The notes: generated from the sequence alone by a model not told the origin. Counted from the stretch's first letter, positions 44,225-53,840 are shown. The stretch: DNA of 64,000 bases from Knoellia sp. S7-12 (GCF_040518285.1 NZ_CP155449.1:1550001-1614000); one strand, 5' to 3'. Made by a program: numbers and translations.

Positions 44225-45348
44225 GCCGCCACCCCCGTTCCTGCCGCAACAACTCGGGCTTGGCCACGGGTGGCGGGGGCCGGGGGAGTCGGGGTGAGGA
44301 AGGCGGGCAGGGCGGCCACGAGGAAGCCGGCCACAGCAATGAGGGGGAGGGCGGGCACAGCAAGGGGGCTGACCTGCATACCCAAGGATGCGGCATCGCC
44401 GCGGGCGACGAGGTGCACCGCCACGGCAGCGGCGAGACCCGATGCGACGGTGAGCCACTCCGGCCAGCGCCACGGATCGGGGCGATAGGTCGATCGAGCG
44501 TTGGCACGTCCACCAAGCCAGATCCCGGTGAGCGACAACGCAATTCCAACGGCGAGAACGGGCGCACCGAGCCAATCAGGCGTCGTCGCATCGAGGATCC
44601 CGTAGATCCCGACGGCGCTCGCGAGGAGCCCGCCCAAGGTGCAGGTGGCCGTGACTTGGCGCTGCGCCGACGTGACCTCGCGGCGACGGCCGTAGCCGCG
44701 CGAGTCCATGGCGGACGCGAGGAGCAGCGACCGGTCGAGGGTGTCCTCGAGGACGGGGAGGGCGATGCGAGGGAGGGCGCGGACACCGCGGGCCGTGTCG
44801 CCACGCAGGGCGCGAGCCCTCATGACGCGCTGGACGCTCTCGGCGAGCTGGGGTGCGACCGTGATCGTGACGACGACTGCAGAGCCGATCTCGCTCAGGG
44901 CGCCGGGCAGGCTGCGCAGCAGTCGCTTGGGGTTGGCCAAAGAGTTGGCGGCGCCGATGCACGCGATCATCACGGCGAGCCGCAGCCCGTCAGTGACGGC
45001 GGCGAGCAGGCCCTCAAGGCGGACGTCGCCGAGGATGTCGATGCCCGCGGCCCAGGACGGGAGCCTCACCTCCGGAAGCGGAAGCACGATGGTCTCGCCG
45101 AACTTCAGGCCGACGAGGACGTGGAGCAGGGTGCGCACCCCGACGATGAAGACACCGAGCCAGAGATAGAGGCGGAACGACTTTGCCCAGGGAGAGCTGC
45201 CCCGTCGCGACGTGACGACGAGGGCGGCCACCCCCAGTGCGGTGAAGAGCAGGAAGGGGTTGTTCACCGTGCTCACGGCAATGGCGAGCCCGATGGCCCA
45301 CCCCCACCATGCCGCGGGGTGCACGGCGCGTGGCAGGAGCGGGCTCAT
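44221..45348 (-). CDS. ECF transporter T component (CbiQ-like)
   Basis: 375 residues. About five to eight membrane helices and the two coupling motifs ARALRG (near 185) and AMDSRGYG (near 220) that bind the ATPases. The C-terminal third contains extra membrane helices beyond the usual EcfT length. It links the S component to the fused ATPase in a B12-regulated operon. Confidence 0.9.
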   Translation of the reverse strand: MSPLLPRAVHPAAWWGWAIGLAIAVSTVNNPFLLFTALGVAALVVTSRRGSSPWAKSFRLYLWLGVFIVGVRTLLHVLVGLKFGETIVLPLPEVRLPSWAAGIDILGDVRLEGLLAAVTDGLRLAVMIACIGAANSLANPKRLLRSLPGALSEIGSAVVVTITVAPQLAESVQRVMRARALRGDTARGVRALPRIALPVLEDTLDRSLLLASAMDSRGYGRRREVTSAQRQVTATCTLGGLLASAVGIYGILDATTPDWLGAPVLAVGIALSLTGIWLGGRANARSTYRPDPWRWPEWLTVASGLAAAVAVHLVARGDAASLGMQVSPLAVPALPLIAVAGFLVAALPAFLTPTPPAPATRGQARVVAAGTGVAA

Positions 45349-45369
45349 GGGCGCATCACCAGGGACGCA

Positions 45370-46290
45370 TCACGGTGTGGGTGTTGGTGTGGCCGCGGCG
45401 GCGCGACGTCGTTGCAGAGCGACGGCGCCGATGGCCGTCGCGAGGGCGAGGAGCAGGACGCCACCACCGACGAGTCGGCCGGTGCTGCCCGAGCCTGCGC
45501 CGCCCGAGCCAGAGCTGCCTGAACTGGTGCTTGGTGGCTCCTGCGCGCTCACCGTGTCCTGTGCCGTGGCGGACGCGCTCGGGGTGGCGGACGCGCTGGC
45601 ACTCGAGGCAGAGGCAGAGGCAGAGGCAGAGGCGGACGCTGACGCCGCTGCGGATGCAGCGGCTGATGCAGCCGACGAAGTTGTGATGGCCGCCCTACGG
45701 GCTGCGGCGCTGGTCGAGACCGGCGTCGGAGCCGTCCCGCCACGCGGTGCGCTCGTCGTCGACCTCGGCGCAGCGGTGGTGGGTCTTGGTGCGGCGGTGG
45801 TCGGCTTCGGCTTGGCCGTGGTCGGCTTCGGGGCGGGTGCCGGGGCTGGGGACGGCGGCCTCACCGATGGGGCCGCGCCGGAGCCGAATCGGAACCCGAC
45901 CGACGACCCCGGCCTGGGGTCGAAGCTCGCAGCACCGTTCTGGCTGTAGGTCCACGACCCACCGGCCGGCGCATGGAAGAACGCCCAGTAGCCGCTCGCC
46001 GGTGGGGTGCGGGCGCAGTTGGCGTTGGGGTAGCCGTTGATCTGGCAGACGAATCCCGGCTGGGTCTGCACCTGGGTCACCGAGGCCACGGACTGGAGTG
46101 CGCTCATCGCGCTGCGGGGGTCGCCCGACGCGCAACGGGTTGAGGTGCCGGTCGAGGACTGGATCACGACGGTGACACCGGAGTTGCCCGAGCAGGCAGC
46201 CGCCTGAGCCGGAGCGGCCGCCCCGACGAGGCCAGCGGCCATCAGGGCTGCGCCGGTGGCGACAGTGAGGAGGCGACGAGTCAGGGTCAC
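45370..46290 (-). CDS. Secreted surface protein, SCO2322/DUF4430-like
   Basis: 306 residues from GTG 46290. Signal peptide (to AQA near 28), then a ~90-residue beta-rich domain with FVCQINGYPNANCARTPP and GYWAFFHAPAGGSWTYSQNG, similar to the transcobalamin C-terminal (DUF4430-like) domain and the SCO2322 family. A long Pro/Thr/Ser/Ala stalk follows and a C-terminal membrane anchor (GGGVLLLALATAIGAVAL). It overlaps the PFTB-repeat gene by GTGA. I infer that it forms part of a surface cobalamin receptor. Confidence 0.78.
   Translation of the reverse strand: MTLTRRLLTVATGAALMAAGLVGAAAPAQAAACSGNSGVTVVIQSSTGTSTRCASGDPRSAMSALQSVASVTQVQTQPGFVCQINGYPNANCARTPPASGYWAFFHAPAGGSWTYSQNGAASFDPRPGSSVGFRFGSGAAPSVRPPSPAPAPAPKPTTAKPKPTTAAPRPTTAAPRSTTSAPRGGTAPTPVSTSAAARRAAITTSSAASAAASAAASASASASASASASSASASATPSASATAQDTVSAQEPPSTSSGSSGSGGAGSGSTGRLVGGGVLLLALATAIGAVALQRRRAAAATPTPTP
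45605..45634. repeat. 6-bp tandem repeat in the surface-protein stalk
   Basis: Four exact GAGGCA units and one GAGGCG, encoding the Ser-Ala repeats of the stalk on the minus strand. Slippage would change stalk length without frameshift. Confidence 0.75.
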
Positions 46291-47843
46291 AGGTGAGCGC
46301 CCCGACGACGTGCGAACAGGATGGTTGCGGCGCCAGCCAGCAGGAGCAGGGCGGCAAGGCCCAACGGACCCGCGACCGAGGCGCCGGTGTAGGCCAGGCC
46401 AGCTCCAGTGCCGGGCATCGTCGTGCCGGCCGGGCCGGACGGCTTTGTGGTCGGAGCAGCGGTGACGGGTGCAGTCGTGGTGGGAGCAGTCGTCGGCGTC
46501 ACGGTGGGCGTGACCGTCGGTGTCGCCGAGACGGTCGGGGTGGGTGACGGGCCGGCGCACGCCAAGACGGGGGCCGAGCTCTTCGCTCCCTCGGCAGTGA
46601 CGTCGAGGAGCGAGCTTCCCGCGAGCCCGAGGGTCGCCTGTGGGGTGGAGCGGAGCAGCTGGTCGTAGGCCTTCTGGTCAGTCGGGGACTTCAGGAGCGT
46701 GACCTGGTCGGCCGCGGTGAAGGCGATGCCTCCTCGCAGGGCGGGAGGCGCGGTGCAGTCGAACTGCAGGCCGGCAAGGAAGGACTGGGCCTTGGCCAGC
46801 TCCTCCGCATAGCCACCGGCAGCGAAGGCCTGAGCCGCGACGCCGACGGTGTTGGAGTTCGACTGTCCATCCTGGTTGAGCAGACCTCCGTCGGCTGACT
46901 GCTTGCCGGCGAGGAAGTCGAGGGTCCTGATCGTGGCGGCGTCCTCGGTGCCATAGCGGCCGACGAGGGCCTGGGCCGCGAACGCGGTCGCGTCCAGGTC
47001 GCTGACACAGGTGGTCGCGTCGACGTCACCTCGGAACCCGCCGTCCGCGCACTGCTGGTCGAGGAGGAAGTCCATCGCCACGTCGGGGACCTCGCCGGTC
47101 GCGCGCCCCACGCCGATGAGAGCCAGTGACTGGCCGATGGTGTTGGAGTAGTCGCAGACGTCGTAACCACAGCCAGTGGCAGGCAGGTCCGAGAAGCGGC
47201 CCGGCTCAGCAGCGCCCAGCGAGTCGTTGAGGAGGACGTCGACCAGGTCCACGCCACCGAAGTCGTTGACGTCGCCACCGTGAGCCACGACGCCAAGGAG
47301 CGCCTTGCCCGCCGGGCCCGCATAGAGCGAGTCGAAGTCGGTCCCGATGTAGCCGCCGACGTTGTCCTCGACGTAGGCGAACGCGTCGTCGGCACCGCTG
47401 AGGCCCACCTTGGTGCCATCGAGGCCAAGGATCGCGTCGACGGTGTTGCCACCGTCGAAGAAGGTGGAGTCGGGGTAGTTGTAGTGGTCACCGTTCGCGG
47501 CCAGCGTGCGCACCATGAAACCGCCGGCGTATGCCGCCTGCTCACTGGCGGTGCCAGCGATCCGCTTTGCGCTGAGCGAAGAAACACCGAACGGTGAGCT
47601 CTTGAGCGTCGTCGCGGAGGGCGATGTGCTTGGCGACGGCGCCGCTGGCGCAGCCTTCGTCGGGGTCGGCGTGGGAGTCGTGGTCACAGTGGAGCTCGGC
47701 GTCGGGGCCGGGGCGCTGCTCGCGGAGACGGTCGGGCTGGGAGTCGGAGTTGTCTCGGCAACGGCGACGGACGGCATACCCAAAGTGAGCGCAGCCAGCG
47801 CGATGGGCGCGGCGACGCGCACGCGAAGAGCGGAGCGGAGCAT
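46287..47843 (-). CDS. Cell-wall-anchored PFTB/prenyltransferase-repeat protein, intrinsic-factor-like
   Basis: 518 residues from ATG 47843. Signal peptide, Thr/Pro-rich linker (about 32-80), then an alpha/alpha-barrel-like region with repeats such as LLDQQCADGGF and LAGKQSADGGLLNQDGQSNSNTVGVAAQAFAA, the pattern of prenyltransferase/squalene-cyclase repeats also used by human intrinsic factor and transcobalamin. A second Thr/Pro stalk leads to LAYTG, a membrane helix and RRR, a class E sortase signal (LAxTG). It is the first gene behind a cobalamin riboswitch and is followed by a DUF4430-like protein and an ECF transporter, so a B12-binding surface role is inferred. Confidence 0.82.
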   Translation of the reverse strand: MLRSALRVRVAAPIALAALTLGMPSVAVAETTPTPSPTVSASSAPAPTPSSTVTTTPTPTPTKAAPAAPSPSTSPSATTLKSSPFGVSSLSAKRIAGTASEQAAYAGGFMVRTLAANGDHYNYPDSTFFDGGNTVDAILGLDGTKVGLSGADDAFAYVEDNVGGYIGTDFDSLYAGPAGKALLGVVAHGGDVNDFGGVDLVDVLLNDSLGAAEPGRFSDLPATGCGYDVCDYSNTIGQSLALIGVGRATGEVPDVAMDFLLDQQCADGGFRGDVDATTCVSDLDATAFAAQALVGRYGTEDAATIRTLDFLAGKQSADGGLLNQDGQSNSNTVGVAAQAFAAGGYAEELAKAQSFLAGLQFDCTAPPALRGGIAFTAADQVTLLKSPTDQKAYDQLLRSTPQATLGLAGSSLLDVTAEGAKSSAPVLACAGPSPTPTVSATPTVTPTVTPTTAPTTTAPVTAAPTTKPSGPAGTTMPGTGAGLAYTGASVAGPLGLAALLLLAGAATILFARRRGAHL

Positions 47844-47934
47844 GTGGGGTACAGCCTTCCTCAACGGTTCGAAGACGTCTGCCCGAACCCGAGTCACCGG
47901 CTGTCCGGGCTCCGTCCCGTGACCTCGACGGGTG

Positions 47935-48062
47935 ATGTGGAGCCGATCGCGCCTGCGAGGAGGTCCGGCTCGCCACCCTCACGGGAGGCCTACGGTTGCG
48001 GGTCAGCGCCGGAGTTGGACCGGCTTTCCCCCGCGGACGCGGTTGGTGTCACCGAAGACTCG
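47935..48062 (-). ncRNA. Cobalamin (B12) riboswitch
   Basis: On the minus strand the segment from about 48060 to 47940 contains the conserved core: GGTGACACC, then GGGGGAAAGCCGG (around 48034-48022), TCCAACTCCGGCGC, GACCCGCAACCGT (to about 47992), and a 3' part GCGAGCCGGACC before the gene. These match the cobalamin riboswitch core in order and spacing; the 3' B12 box is less perfect. Downstream (47910-47945) GGCTCC/GGAGCC and CCCGT/ACGGG hairpins form a possible expression platform. It controls the surface-protein/ECF operon. Confidence 0.88.
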
Positions 48063-48074
48063 GCGACGCTGGCG

Positions 48075-48103
48075 AGTCTAACGCGCTCGTGGGCGCCACC
48101 CAA
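48075..48103 (-). promoter_or_regulatory. Promoter of the B12 riboswitch transcript
   Basis: Minus strand TTGGGT (48103-48098), 17-bp spacer, TAGACT (48080-48075), about 7 nt before the predicted riboswitch start. The plus strand has its own TAGACT (48111-48116) only 30 bp away for the ileS leader. Confidence 0.55.
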
Positions 48104-48110
48104 CTGCCGT

Positions 48111-48360
48111 TAGACTGGGCTCACAGGCGTTCGAGCCGTCATCAGCGGCGAGCCTCCGGAAGAACAGTGCCCCCGCAAGGGGCGCTCATTAGAACCGGAC
48201 GCATGGGTCACGTCACGACCTTGGACAAGAGCGGTTGTATATCCAGGTCACAGTGCGTTCGGACCTTGGAATGCAGCAAGCGGGGTGGTACCGCGGTGCC
48301 TCCGGGATCGATCCCGGTGACGTCGTCCTCGGTCAGCAGGAACGACCAGCAGAGGACGAG
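48111..48360 (+). ncRNA. T-box leader of ileS
   Basis: The canonical T-box GGGTGGTACCGCG is at 48283-48295. Upstream is stem I, with ATC (48141-48143), an isoleucine codon, exposed in a small hairpin (GCCGT/GCGGC) as the candidate specifier. Downstream, GTCGTCCTC (48322-48330) can pair with GAGGAC (48352-48357), the ileS ribosome-binding site, so regulation is probably translational, as in other actinobacterial ileS T-boxes. TAGACT (48111-48116) is the likely -10. Confidence 0.9.
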
Positions 48361-48366
48361 ACGACG

Positions 48367-51300
48367 ATGACCTACCCCCAGGTCTCCACCGCCGGCGAGC
48401 AGCCGGAGCCGGGCACCCAGAGCGTGCCCTCGAGCCCCCGCTTCCCGCAGATCGAGGAGGCCGTCCTCGCCTACTGGGACGCCGACGGCACCTTCCAGGC
48501 CTCGATCGAGCAGCGCGACGCCGGCGAGAACGGTGACAACGAGTTCGTCTTCTATGACGGACCGCCCTTCGCCAACGGTCTGCCGCACTACGGCCACCTG
48601 CTCACCGGCTACGTCAAGGACCTCGTCCCGCGCTACCAGACGATGCGTGGCCGCCGGGTCGAGCGCCGCTTCGGCTGGGACACGCACGGTCTGCCCGCCG
48701 AGCTCGAGGCGATGAGCCAGCTCGGCATCAAGACCAAGGACGAGATCCTCGAGCTCGGCATCGAGAAGTTCAACGACGCCTGCCGGTCCTCGGTCCTCCG
48801 GTACACCGACGAGTGGCGCGACTACGTCACCCGCCAGGCGCGCTGGGTCGACTTCGACAACGACTACAAGACGCTCAACGCGCCCTACATGGAGTCGGTC
48901 ATGTGGGCGTTCAAGTCGCTCTATGACAAGGGCCTGGTCTATGAGGGCTTCCGCGTCCTGCCCTATTGCTGGAACGACCAGACGCCGCTGTCCAACCACG
49001 AGCTGCGCATGGACGACGAGGTCTACCAGCAGCGCCAGGACCCCGCCGTCACCGTCGGATTGCGGCTCGAGACAGGCGAACTCGCGCTGATCTGGACGAC
49101 GACGCCGTGGACTCTGCCGAGCAACCTCGCGATCATGGTCGGCACCGACATCGACTACGTCGTCGTGACGTCTGACTTCACGGGCACGACGGAGCGCTAC
49201 GTCATCGCGGAAGCCCGCTTGGCGGCATACGCCAAGGATCTGGGTCTCGAAGCTGGGACGCTCGACGACGCGATCGTGGAGCGGCTCAAGGGTGCCGACC
49301 TGCTCGGGCGCAGCTACACACCGCCGTTCTCCTACTACGCCGGTCACGAGAACGCGTTCCGCGTCGTCGAGGCCGACTTCGTCACGACGACCGACGGCAC
49401 CGGCCTCGTGCACAGCGCCGGCGCGTTCGGTGAGGAGGACAAGGTCATCACCGACCGCGAGGGCATCGAGCCGGTCATGCCGGTCGGTGCTGACGGTGCG
49501 TTCACCTTCCCCGTGGCCGAGTACGAAGGCCTGCTCGTGTTCGACGCCAATGCGCCGATCATCGACCACCTCAAGGCGGCGACGCGTGGTTCGGGCGAGT
49601 TGGGGTCGGTGACCGCCGGCACGGTGTTGCTGCGTCGCGAGACCTATGACCACTCCTACCCGCACTGCTGGCGCTGTCGGCAGCCGCTCATCTACAAGGG
49701 TGTGTCGTCCTGGTTCGTCGAGGTGACGAAGTTCAAGGAGCGCATGGTCGAGCTCAACCAGCAGATCGAGTGGGTGCCCGAGCACGTCAAGGACGGACAG
49801 TTCGGCCGCTGGCTCGAGAACGCCCGCGACTGGTCGATCACGCGAAATCGCTTCTGGGGCAGCCCTGTTCCCGTGTGGCAGTCCGACGACCCGGCCCACC
49901 CGCGCATCGACGTCTACGGCTCGTTCGAGGAGATCGAGCGCGACTTCGGGCGTCTGCCGCTCAATGCGCAGGGCGAGCCTGACCTGCACCGTCCGTTTGT
50001 TGACTCACTCACTCGACCCAACCCCGACGACCCCACCGGGAAGTCGACGATGCGCCGCGTCGAGGACGTGTTGGATGTCTGGTTCGACTCGGGCTCGATG
50101 AGCTATGCCCAGGTGCACTACCCGTTCGACAATGCCGAGTGGTTCGAGCACCACTTCCCGGCCGACTTCATCGTCGAATACATCGGGCAGACGCGCGGCT
50201 GGTTCTACATGCTGCACATCCTGTCGACGGCGCTCTTCGACCGGCCGGCGTTCAGCTCGGTGATCTCGCACGGCATCGTCCTGGGCTCCGACGGCCAGAA
50301 GATGTCGAAGTCGCTGAAGAACTACCCGGACGTGCGCGAGGTCTTCGACCGTGACGGCGCCGATGCGATGCGCTGGTTCCTCATGGCCTCACCGATCCTG
50401 CGTGGTGGCAATCTCATCGTCACCGAGGAGGCCATCCGCGAGGGCGTGCGCCAGGTCCAGATCCCGCTGTGGAACAGCTGGTACTTCTTCTCCCTCTACG
50501 CCAACGCCTACGGCGCCGATGGCACGGGGTATGCCGCGTCGTCGTCGACCGCGTCCGCCGCACCGTTGGACCGTTATCTGTTGGCGAAGCTGCGCCAGCT
50601 CGTCGAGACGACGACGGCTCAGCTCGATGGCCTCGATGTCGCCGGTGCGTGTGACTCGGTGCGTGGGTTCGTCGACGTGCTCACCAACTGGTACATCCGC
50701 CGGTCGCGAGAACGCTTCTGGGACACCGCTTCCAGCGATGCGGCCGATGGGTCTGACGCCGACACACGCGCCGCGTTCGACACGCTCCACACGACGCTCG
50801 AAGTCCTGACGCGGGTCACGGCCCCCCTGCTGCCGCTCGTGTCGGAAGAGATCTGGCGTGGTCTCACGGGGGAGCGCTCGGTGCACCTCACCGACTGGCC
50901 GTCCCCGGAGGAGCTGCCGGCCGACGACGAGCTCGTCGCGCGGATGGACCAGGCGAGAGTCATCTGCTCGGTGGCCTCGTCGCTGCGCAAGTCCGAGAGG
51001 CTGCGGGTGCGACTGCCGCTGCGCGACCTCACCGTCGTCGTGCCCGATGCTGCAGCGCTGCGAGAATTCGCCGCGATCATCGCCGACGAGGTCAACGTCC
51101 GTCAGGTGACACTGCTGGACCTCGACTCCGCGGGCGAGAGCGACTTCGGGGTGACCCAGAAGCTCACCGTCAACGCTCGGGTCGCGGGTCCGCGGCTCGG
51201 GCGTGAGGTGCAGACCGCGATCAAGGGATCGAAGTCCGGTGACTGGTCGGTGGCCGAGGACGGCACCGTCATCAGTGGCGGCCTTGAGCTCGTCGAGGGC

Positions 51301-51690
51301 GAGTACTCCCTCGAGACCGTCGTCGAGGGTGGTGGCGAGGCGTCCCGTGCGACCGCGGTCCTGCCCGGTGGCGGGTTCGTGGTACTCGACACCGAGGTCA
51401 CGCCTGAGCTGGCGGCCGAGGGTCTGGCGCGCGACGTCATCCGCGCGGTGCAGCAGGCCCGCCGTGAGGCCGGCCTCGACGTGAGCGACCGCATCTCCCT
51501 GACCGTGACCGGGTCGCAGGTCGTATGGGAGGCGACAGTGGCGCACCAGGCGCTCATTGTCGAGGAGACCCTCGCGACCCAGTTCGGTTCTGCGCCCCAG
51601 CTCGACGCGATCCCGGCCGGTGACAACGCCACCGAGGCCACGGTCGGCGACGGCGAAGCGGTCCGGATCCTCGTCACGAAACTCGCCTGA
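48367..51690 (+). CDS. ileS: Isoleucyl-tRNA synthetase
   Basis: 1107 residues from ATG 48367. Class I synthetase with HIGH-type HYGH at 74-77, KMSKS near 646, and a CP1 editing domain between. The length and the sequence [26 protein letters not shown] place it in the long eukaryote-like IleRS type found in many Actinobacteria. GAGGA precedes the start and is the sequence hidden by the T-box leader. Upstream frame extension is part of the T-box RNA, not protein. Confidence 0.96.
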   Translation: MTYPQVSTAGEQPEPGTQSVPSSPRFPQIEEAVLAYWDADGTFQASIEQRDAGENGDNEFVFYDGPPFANGLPHYGHLLTGYVKDLVPRYQTMRGRRVERRFGWDTHGLPAELEAMSQLGIKTKDEILELGIEKFNDACRSSVLRYTDEWRDYVTRQARWVDFDNDYKTLNAPYMESVMWAFKSLYDKGLVYEGFRVLPYCWNDQTPLSNHELRMDDEVYQQRQDPAVTVGLRLETGELALIWTTTPWTLPSNLAIMVGTDIDYVVVTSDFTGTTERYVIAEARLAAYAKDLGLEAGTLDDAIVERLKGADLLGRSYTPPFSYYAGHENAFRVVEADFVTTTDGTGLVHSAGAFGEEDKVITDREGIEPVMPVGADGAFTFPVAEYEGLLVFDANAPIIDHLKAATRGSGELGSVTAGTVLLRRETYDHSYPHCWRCRQPLIYKGVSSWFVEVTKFKERMVELNQQIEWVPEHVKDGQFGRWLENARDWSITRNRFWGSPVPVWQSDDPAHPRIDVYGSFEEIERDFGRLPLNAQGEPDLHRPFVDSLTRPNPDDPTGKSTMRRVEDVLDVWFDSGSMSYAQVHYPFDNAEWFEHHFPADFIVEYIGQTRGWFYMLHILSTALFDRPAFSSVISHGIVLGSDGQKMSKSLKNYPDVREVFDRDGADAMRWFLMASPILRGGNLIVTEEAIREGVRQVQIPLWNSWYFFSLYANAYGADGTGYAASSSTASAAPLDRYLLAKLRQLVETTTAQLDGLDVAGACDSVRGFVDVLTNWYIRRSRERFWDTASSDAADGSDADTRAAFDTLHTTLEVLTRVTAPLLPLVSEEIWRGLTGERSVHLTDWPSPEELPADDELVARMDQARVICSVASSLRKSERLRVRLPLRDLTVVVPDAAALREFAAIIADEVNVRQVTLLDLDSAGESDFGVTQKLTVNARVAGPRLGREVQTAIKGSKSGDWSVAEDGTVISGGLELVEGEYSLETVVEGGGEASRATAVLPGGGFVVLDTEVTPELAAEGLARDVIRAVQQARREAGLDVSDRISLTVTGSQVVWEATVAHQALIVEETLATQFGSAPQLDAIPAGDNATEATVGDGEAVRILVTKLA

Positions 51691-51706
51691 CCGGCATACC
51701 CCGGGA

Positions 51707-51795
51707 CCGTTTCCCGGGGGCGGCGGGAAACGGGTCCGGAGCAAGGGAACAGTTCCCTTGCTCCGGACCCGTTTTCCGGGGGCGGCGGGAATGGG
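51707..51795. terminator. Nested, mutually exclusive hairpins after ileS
   Basis: A perfect 23-bp stem (51728-51750 with 51752-51774), extending to about 27 bp with one wobble, and an alternative hairpin in which CCGTTTCCCG (51707-51716) pairs with CGGGAAACGG (51724-51733). The segment CCGGGGGCGGCGGGAA occurs on both sides. It may be the ileS terminator; the two structures share an arm and cannot form together. Confidence 0.6.
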
Positions 51796-51853
51796 GAGCC
51801 GTGTGGTCGGGCTCAGGTCGGCTCAAATCTACGGCTGGGTAACATCCATCGCC

Positions 51854-52759
51854 ATGGACACGCCGTGGGAGATCATCAGCAACCCGTTCCACGACCCGGT
51901 GACGTTTGCGCTGCCCTTCTTCGCGCTGTTCATCGTGCTCGAGCTGTTCTCGCTGAAGTACCTCGACGACCACGACGACCAGCCACGCATGGGCTACTCG
52001 AAGCCCGACACCGCGTCCAACCTCGCAAGCGCCGTCGGGTCGGTCGTCATCAACCTCGGTGCCCGCTTTGCCGCGCTCTTCCTCTACTTCGCGCTGTGGT
52101 CGGTGGCGCCGTGGCAGATGGATGCCAGCAACCCGTGGACCTGGGTCTTCACCCTGCTCGCCGTCGACCTGCTCTGGTACGCCTATCACCGGGCCAGTCA
52201 TCGCATCCGCATCCTGTGGGCAGCGCACCAGGCGCACCACTCGTCGGTCTACTTCAACTACTCGGTGGCGCTGCGACAGAAGTGGAACCCGTGGGGTGAG
52301 CTGCTGTTCTGGACGCCGCTCCCGTTGCTCGGTGTGCCGCCGTGGATGATCTTCTTCGCGTTCTCCCTCAACCTCATCTACCAGTTCTGGGTGCACACCG
52401 AGACGATCCCCAAGCTGTGGGCCCCGTTCGAGTTCGTCTTCAACACCCCGAGCCATCACCGGGTCCACCACGCGAGCCAGAAGCAGTACCTCGATCGCAA
52501 CTACGCCGGCATCCTCATCATCTGGGACCGCATCTTTGGGTCCTACGCCGAGGAGGAGGACGCCCCGGTCTACGGGCTCACGGTGCCGGTGACGACACAC
52601 AACCCGTTCCGCCTCCAGTACGGCGAATTCCTCGCAGCGGTGCGCGACGTGCGTGGTGCCCGGTCGTGGCGCGACCGCGCGGGTTACCTCTTCGCCCCAC
52701 CCGGATGGAAGCCGGGGGAGCCGACCCTTCCTCCGGAGTCCGAAGCGGTCACCCGCTGA
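51854..52759 (+). CDS. Sterol desaturase/fatty acid hydroxylase family protein
   Basis: 301 residues. Four or so membrane helices and the His-box set HRASH, HQAHH and HHRVHH, which bind a di-iron centre in this family of membrane oxygenases. Substrates range from fatty acids to carotenoids and sterols; this one cannot be assigned. TAACAT 8 nt before ATG 51854 suggests a leaderless promoter. Confidence 0.88.
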   Translation: MDTPWEIISNPFHDPVTFALPFFALFIVLELFSLKYLDDHDDQPRMGYSKPDTASNLASAVGSVVINLGARFAALFLYFALWSVAPWQMDASNPWTWVFTLLAVDLLWYAYHRASHRIRILWAAHQAHHSSVYFNYSVALRQKWNPWGELLFWTPLPLLGVPPWMIFFAFSLNLIYQFWVHTETIPKLWAPFEFVFNTPSHHRVHHASQKQYLDRNYAGILIIWDRIFGSYAEEEDAPVYGLTVPVTTHNPFRLQYGEFLAAVRDVRGARSWRDRAGYLFAPPGWKPGEPTLPPESEAVTR

Positions 52760-52795
52760 CGTCCGCACCTCGGTGCGCCGCCCTAGTGTGGGCGG

Positions 52796-53269
52796 GTGCC
52801 CGAGCCCATCCGACGTGTCCCCGGTGACCTGCTCGTGCACCTGCGTCGAGCTCGCGACCATGTCGACCGTCACTTCGCCGACGAGCTCGACCTCGACGAG
52901 CTGGCGGGGATCGCGCGGCTCAGCAAGTTCCACTTCCTCCGGTCGTTCGCCAGCGTCTATGGGCTCACCCCACTTGCCTATCTCGGTGAGCGTCGTGTCG
53001 AGCGGGCGCAGGACCTGCTCCGAACTACGAACCTCACGGTGACCGAGGTGTGCCACGCCGTCGGCTATTCGAGTCTCGGCTCGTTCAGCAGTCGGTTCCG
53101 CGAGATCGTCGGCGAGACTCCCAGCGCCTTTCAGGCTCGGTATGCCGTGGGCGGCGCCCCTCGCATCCCGGGCTGCTGGGTCTTCATGACCGGCGTCGTC
53201 GAGAAGCGCGCTGAACCTGGAACTGGAGCGGACGGCATACCGAGCAATTCGGGAGAAGCGCGGCACTGA
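52796..53269 (+). CDS. AraC-family regulator (DNA-binding domain only)
   Basis: 157 residues from GTG 52796. Two helix-turn-helix motifs (LDLDELAGIARLSKFHFLRSF and VTEVCHAVGYSSLGSFSSRFREIVGETPSAF) make up the AraC DNA-binding domain; there is no separate ligand domain. TAGTGT lies 6 nt before the start, so the mRNA may be leaderless. It is followed 23 bp later by a VOC gene, a recurring actinobacterial pair in which the VOC protein may be the effector-linked enzyme. Confidence 0.88.
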   Translation: MPEPIRRVPGDLLVHLRRARDHVDRHFADELDLDELAGIARLSKFHFLRSFASVYGLTPLAYLGERRVERAQDLLRTTNLTVTEVCHAVGYSSLGSFSSRFREIVGETPSAFQARYAVGGAPRIPGCWVFMTGVVEKRAEPGTGADGIPSNSGEARH

Positions 53270-53292
53270 CTCTGCGGCATACCTTCGATCTC

Positions 53293-53736
53293 ATGATCAC
53301 CAACGTCTCCCTCGTGTCCGTCTGGGTGAAGGATCTCGATGAGTCCCTCGCCTTCTACACCGACGTCCTCGGCTTCGCCGCCGGCGACGACATCACTCTC
53401 GGGGAGGACTTCCGGTGGGTCACGGTGACGCACCCGTCCCAGCCCGAGCTCCAGCTCCATCTCACGACGCCGAGCAAGCCGCTGTCCGACGACCTCATCG
53501 CAGCAATGCAGCGCGCCCAGGCTGAGGGCGGACTTCCTGGCGTGGGACTACATGTTGATGACTGCCACAAGACCGTGGAGGACCTCAAGGCCAAGGGCGT
53601 CGAGTTCCTCCAGGAGCCCGAGGATCGTCCCTATGGTGTCGAAGCGCTCATGCGCGACAACTCCGGCAACTGGATGGTCCTCGTCGAGCCGCGCGAGTTC
53701 ACGCCCGAGGACTTCGAGGGCGTCACCTTCGACTGA
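53293..53736 (+). CDS. VOC (glyoxalase/bleomycin resistance) family protein
   Basis: 147 residues with two beta-alpha-beta-beta-beta modules: SLVSVWVKDLDESLAFYTDVLGF at the start and VGLHVDDCHKTVEDLKAKGVEF, then EALMRDNSGNWMVLVEP. VOC proteins bind metal and catalyse or sequester small molecules. TACCTT (53280-53285) lies 7 nt before the ATG and overlaps an octamer word, so the gene has its own leaderless promoter besides the upstream AraC gene. Confidence 0.88.
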   Translation: MITNVSLVSVWVKDLDESLAFYTDVLGFAAGDDITLGEDFRWVTVTHPSQPELQLHLTTPSKPLSDDLIAAMQRAQAEGGLPGVGLHVDDCHKTVEDLKAKGVEFLQEPEDRPYGVEALMRDNSGNWMVLVEPREFTPEDFEGVTFD

Positions 53737-53840
53737 CCCTTTCTCCGCCCATTGCTCGTTCGCGCGCTCTGGGCTGGGCAGGCGAACGGGCAAGAGGTCG
53801 GGTGTCAGGGAGCCGGTGTCAGGGCTGCGAGAATGGGCTC

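Noticed and set aside
45370..46290. A sortase signal in the DUF4430-like protein
   Set aside because: There is a C-terminal membrane helix and Arg cluster but no LPxTG or LAxTG motif before it.
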